NCBI GenBank assembly: GCA_016201275.1
Contig: JACQDB010000121.1
Span: forward strand, 1 to 64,000
Direction: 5' to 3'
Length of the DNA stretch: 64,000 nt
Origin: Acidobacteriota bacterium
GTDB lineage: Bacteria > Acidobacteriota > Blastocatellia > UBA7656
Below, in pieces: positions 61,052 to 64,000 of the stretch. Each line of letters opens with the position of its first letter. Within the stretch, counting starts at the first letter, position 1. Below the pieces are notes generated by a model that did no database searches, was not told the DNA's origin, and saw only the letters and a list, made by a program, of their open reading frames with translations. The position numbers were made by a program, and so were the translations under genes.

Positions 61052-61100
61052 CTTTTGCCTTTTGTCTTTTGCCTTTTGTCTTTTGCCTTTTGCCTTTTGC
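61052..61100. repeat. Seven-base tandem repeat
   Basis: CTTTTG(C/T) repeated seven times, about 40 bases upstream of the LysR start. Confidence 0.8.
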
Positions 61101-61144
61101 TTTCGCTATGATGAGCGCAAGAGTTGATGCTTCAAGGTGGGTGT

Positions 61145-62029
61145 ATGCATATAGAGTCTCTGAAGGTGTTTTGCGATTTGATTGATACGCGCAGTTTCTC
61201 GAAAGCGGCGGAGAAAAATTTTATCTCGCAATCCGCCGTCAGCCAACAGGTGCGAGCCTTTGAAGAACTCTTTGAACGTCAGCTTGTCGAACGTCACCGC
61301 AAAGGGTTGTCGCCGACGGCTGCCGGAGTAATTTTTTATCAGGGCTGCCGCGATATACTCGAACGCTACAACGCCCTCGGTGAAGAATTGAAAAACCTCA
61401 GCAACATCGTTAGCGGCCAGGTGCGGATTGCCACTATCTATTCCGTCGGCCTGCACGAATTTTCGCACATCGTCAAAAAATTTATTAAAGCCTATCCGCA
61501 AGCCAACATTCATATCGAATACAGCCGCGCCAACAAAGTCTATGACGATGTGATTAACGGCACCAATGATTTTGGCATCGTCGCCTATCCGTTGCCGAGT
61601 CCACAACTGGAAGTCATACCGTTTCGCAGCGACCGTCTGGCCTTGATCTGTTTTCCCGAACATCGTCTGGCGCAATTGAAAAGCGTGGACATCGGCGAGT
61701 TGAAAGACGAGCGTCTGATTGGCTTCGAGCGCGATATACCGACGCGCAAAGCGGTGGATAAAATTCTCCGCGATCACAAAATCATTCCCGACTATGTGAT
61801 GGAGTTTGACAACATTGAAACCATGAAAAGTTATGTTGAAGCCGGACAGGGCATCACCATCATGCCGCGTGCTACGGTAGAACACGAAATCAAATCCGGC
61901 AGCCTGCGAGCCGTGAATTTCACCCAGACGTTTATGCGGCCTATCGGCATCATTCATCGCAAAGGCAAGGTCTTCAGCACCGCGACGAGCAAGTTTTTAG
62001 AACTGCTGGTCGAATACGCTTCGGCTTGA
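61145..62029 (+). CDS. LysR-family transcriptional regulator
   Basis: A 294-residue regulator. MHIESLKVFCDLIDTRSFSK and AVSQQVRAFEELFERQLVER form the N-terminal winged helix-turn-helix. The remainder is the two-lobe effector domain (YSVGLHEFSHIVKKFIKAYP, GTNDFGIVAYPL, YVEAGQGITIMPR). Similar in length to CysB/CbbR-type regulators. Target genes unknown; no divergent partner gene is adjacent, the gap upstream being repeats. Confidence 0.9.
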   Translation: MHIESLKVFCDLIDTRSFSKAAEKNFISQSAVSQQVRAFEELFERQLVERHRKGLSPTAAGVIFYQGCRDILERYNALGEELKNLSNIVSGQVRIATIYSVGLHEFSHIVKKFIKAYPQANIHIEYSRANKVYDDVINGTNDFGIVAYPLPSPQLEVIPFRSDRLALICFPEHRLAQLKSVDIGELKDERLIGFERDIPTRKAVDKILRDHKIIPDYVMEFDNIETMKSYVEAGQGITIMPRATVEHEIKSGSLRAVNFTQTFMRPIGIIHRKGKVFSTATSKFLELLVEYASA

Positions 62030-62159
62030 AGTTCACCCCGTTGATATAAAAATTGTGACTTTATAAAGTTGAGAGCGTACAATCGAGACACCTACATAAG
62101 GCTCACTAATTGACCTGAAGGCAATTCTGTTTCCGTAGAATCATAAAGGAGGTGAACGT

Positions 62160-62861
62160 ATGAAATGGCTTTTCAGCTTTGTGATTTGTAGTCTGTTGAT
62201 AGTGAATGGATCGCAATTTCAGCTTGCTACTGGCGCGAATTCTACGCTTGTCAGCACTGTTTCTGCCCAAGCTTCAGACCATGCACCGAGGATTATTTAT
62301 GCCGAATGGGTTGGCAAGAATTTGTACGTACAAGGTGACAACTTCGCCGCTGGCGCGACCGTGTTTATAGATGGTCAAAAACTTAAAACCTCGAATGCTG
62401 CGTACTCTTCTAAAATTCTTTTGGTGGCTAAGAAGGCAAAAAAGAAGGTCGCTCCCGATCAGGCCATCAAATTGCAAGTGCAAAACCCTGACGGAGAAGA
62501 GTCAAATGAATTCACCTTTTACAGCGGCTTCGTGGTGACCACCTCGTATCAAAATAGCGTCATCAAGGTAAAAGTAGGCGAGCGGTTTTTACTCTTTTTA
62601 CCTGACGAGTCTGCGGCTTTTCGATGGTACGTGGAGGTTACAGGCGCAGACCCGACTATCCTTTCTCATTCGACGGACAATTTGCCGATTTCAAATTCAC
62701 AGGGTTTCTATCAAGCGATCAAGCCTGGACGGGTTTTTATCAACGCCCAAGGCAGCCCCTTGTGTCCACCTGCGCCCCCTTATGCTTGCCTGAGTGGAGA
62801 ATTTCATGGATTCGGCGGTCTGGCTATTGATATCGATGAAGCCGTCCTTCAAGCGAATTAA
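62160..62861 (+). CDS. Secreted IPT/TIG-like protein
   Basis: A 233-residue exported protein with a perfect AAAGGAGGTGA ribosome site. Residues 1-39 are a signal peptide. Residues about 45-125 look like an IPT/TIG Ig-fold (PRIIYAEWVGKNLYVQGDNF, IKLQVQNPDGEESNEFTFY). The C-terminal half (KVKVGERFLLFLPDESAAF, YQAIKPGRVFINAQGS) has no assignment. Its strong translation signal suggests abundant product. Confidence 0.6.
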   Translation: MKWLFSFVICSLLIVNGSQFQLATGANSTLVSTVSAQASDHAPRIIYAEWVGKNLYVQGDNFAAGATVFIDGQKLKTSNAAYSSKILLVAKKAKKKVAPDQAIKLQVQNPDGEESNEFTFYSGFVVTTSYQNSVIKVKVGERFLLFLPDESAAFRWYVEVTGADPTILSHSTDNLPISNSQGFYQAIKPGRVFINAQGSPLCPPAPPYACLSGEFHGFGGLAIDIDEAVLQAN

Positions 62862-63175
62862 CGATAAAATGACTCGCTGTCCTTGTGTGGTTGCGCTATT
62901 GAATTCCTGATATGGAGAAAGAAGCAACAAGCACTCCGCTGCTCACTTTTTTTGTTGCCTGCTTGATCGAAACTTGGGTTTGCTTTGCAAGCACTACGTC
63001 TTGATGATAAAGCCTTGCCGATTTTCAAGTAAAACTATGCTTCAACGATTGACATCAACGCGCTTATCAAGCATCTTTGTTGCGGCACAACCGGAGTCTC
63101 CCCTCACGAGATTTCGCGTACTCGTTTCCGCGTCACCAATCACTTGGCTGAAACATTATTCAAGGAGTCCAGACG
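62862..63175. other. 314-base gap before the TPR gene
   Basis: No gene. TTGACA at 63049-63054 may be a -35, but the -10 (CATCTT) is weak. AAGGAG at about 63162 is the ribosome site of the TPR gene. Confidence 0.4.
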
Positions 63176-64000
63176 ATGACAGGCTCACCGAAATCCACCA
63201 GCGGCGCGCTCCATACGGCGCAGCAATATTTCGATAAAGGCTTGAGCTTTTATAATAAAGGCTGGCTCGACGAAGCGATTAACAGCTATCGCTTGAGCAT
63301 AGAGATGCGCGGCGGCAATTTTCCTCGCGCCTACTATCATCTGGCGCACGCTTTGCTTGATGCAGGCGAGGTCAACGGGGCGATTGAATCGTTTCGCAAA
63401 GCCATCGAACAGCAGCCCGAAAATCCCGATGCCTTTTACAATCTCGGTCTGACGCTGGCGCGCCTGGGCGAACACGCCGAAGCCGTCAACGCTTATCGTC
63501 AGGCCATCGAACAACGCGGCGGCAATCACCCGTGGGCGTATCACAATTTGGGCATCTCGCTGTTGCGCCGCGATGCCTGCCCGGAAGCGGTGTTGGCCTT
63601 CAAGCAGGCCATCGAACAACGCGGCGGCGAATTTCCCAAAGCCTGGCATAACCTAGGACTCGCCCTGGCGCGCAGCGGCGACCTCGAACAATCCGCCGAA
63701 GCGTTTCGCAAAGCCATCGAACAACGCCACGGCAATTATCCCGACACCCAATTTGAACTGGGGCGGGTGTTGATTGAAAAAGGCGATTTGCCTGCCGCCG
63801 TCGAAGCCTTCAAAGCGAGCATCGAAAATCGCAATCAGCGATTCCCACAAGCCCATTTTGAATTAGGCCGAGCGCTTTACGGCTTGGGGCGCACCGACGA
63901 AGCGATAAGCGAATTCCGCGCCGCCATGAGCGAACAGACCAACTATCCGGAAGCCCAACATGGTTTGGGGCGAGCGTTGGCGCGGCAAGGCCACCTCAGC
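63176..64000 (+). CDS. TPR-repeat protein, 5' part (runs off the window)
   Basis: The frame is open from ATG 63176 to the window end (275 codons, no stop). AAGGAG lies about 8 bases upstream. At least six consecutive TPR-like helix pairs are seen, with the conserved A-xx-NLG-xxL and AxxxFRKAIEQ pattern. Most repeats are 35 residues rather than 34, the extra residue falling in the linker (EQRGGNHP, EQRGGEFP, EQRHGNYP). Likely a protein-interaction scaffold. The 3' end and total length are unknown. Confidence 0.85.
   Translation, partial: MTGSPKSTSGALHTAQQYFDKGLSFYNKGWLDEAINSYRLSIEMRGGNFPRAYYHLAHALLDAGEVNGAIESFRKAIEQQPENPDAFYNLGLTLARLGEHAEAVNAYRQAIEQRGGNHPWAYHNLGISLLRRDACPEAVLAFKQAIEQRGGEFPKAWHNLGLALARSGDLEQSAEAFRKAIEQRHGNYPDTQFELGRVLIEKGDLPAAVEAFKASIENRNQRFPQAHFELGRALYGLGRTDEAISEFRAAMSEQTNYPEAQHGLGRALARQGHLS

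Larger units (their letters stand above)
60411..61144. other. 734-base repeat-rich gap before the LysR gene
   Basis: It holds a single family A end (60443-60468), a GGTTGAGAGGC/GCCTCTCAACC hairpin (60512-60544), family A copy 3 (60737-60848) and a 7-base tandem repeat (61052-61100). No gene is convincing; the open frames here follow the repeats. Confidence 0.6.

Noticed and set aside
1-64000. CRISPR array, prophage, integrase or transposase
   Set aside because: No regularly spaced identical repeats and no phage or integrase genes; the elements found are non-autonomous.

Overview
The window looks like ordinary chromosome from a Gram-negative, GC-moderate bacterium, most likely an uncultured Acidobacteriota of the Blastocatellia type. 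This placement is an inference. It rests on Mpl recycling ligase, lipoprotein and LolA-like envelope proteins, RNase J, many secreted beta-propeller and HYR proteins, frequent TTG/GTG starts and abundant small inverted-repeat elements. There are about 55 credible genes. I saw no rRNA, tRNA, CRISPR array, prophage or transposase.

Layout. 1-6.9 kb: end of an Rpn-type nuclease, a decayed second copy, a 1576-residue secreted beta-helix/HYR protein, and a FecR/Ig-like secreted protein. 7.0-16.6 kb: a dispersed aromatic amino acid cluster, trpG, thioesterase, trpC, trpF, (membrane protein on the other strand), trpB, an MNT-HEPN pair, trpA, chorismate mutase, a FXD-prephenate dehydrogenase fusion and a PP2A-like phosphatase. 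trpE and trpD are absent, while a PabB-PabC fusion lies at 25 kb. 16.7-24 kb: lipoprotein, LolA-like protein, zinc alcohol dehydrogenase, and a 1103-residue propeller-amidohydrolase. 24.3-32.1 kb: RHH-PIN pair, pabBC, FGE-like protein, CysQ-like phosphatase, tsaD, rsmA, and a two-gene type II restriction-modification module. 32.2-42.7 kb: RNase J, metallophosphoesterase, secernin-like C69 protein, DUF4112, YqaA-like protein, ruvB, DUF1232, mpl and a thioredoxin-like protein. 43-53 kb: BNR/Asp-box secreted protein, MDR dehydrogenase, HU with a canonical promoter, STAS protein, DinB, RlmD, a small group of unknown genes with a 48-residue membrane peptide, and an aminotransferase. 53.4-64 kb: gatB, cyclophilin lipoprotein, an 850-residue GAF/PAS protein ending in a histidine-less HisKA-like region, an ADC-family protein, a LysR regulator and a TPR protein running off the window.

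The most unusual content is (1) the FXD regulatory domain, normally found on DAHP synthase, fused to prephenate dehydrogenase; (2) the MNT-HEPN pair between trpB and trpA, with its own direct-repeat-flanked promoter; (3) at least five families of short terminal-inverted-repeat or hairpin elements, one with compensatory base changes between its two copies; (4) the pseudo-histidine kinase. No single cluster is clearly a new defence or metabolic system. These are the best leads.
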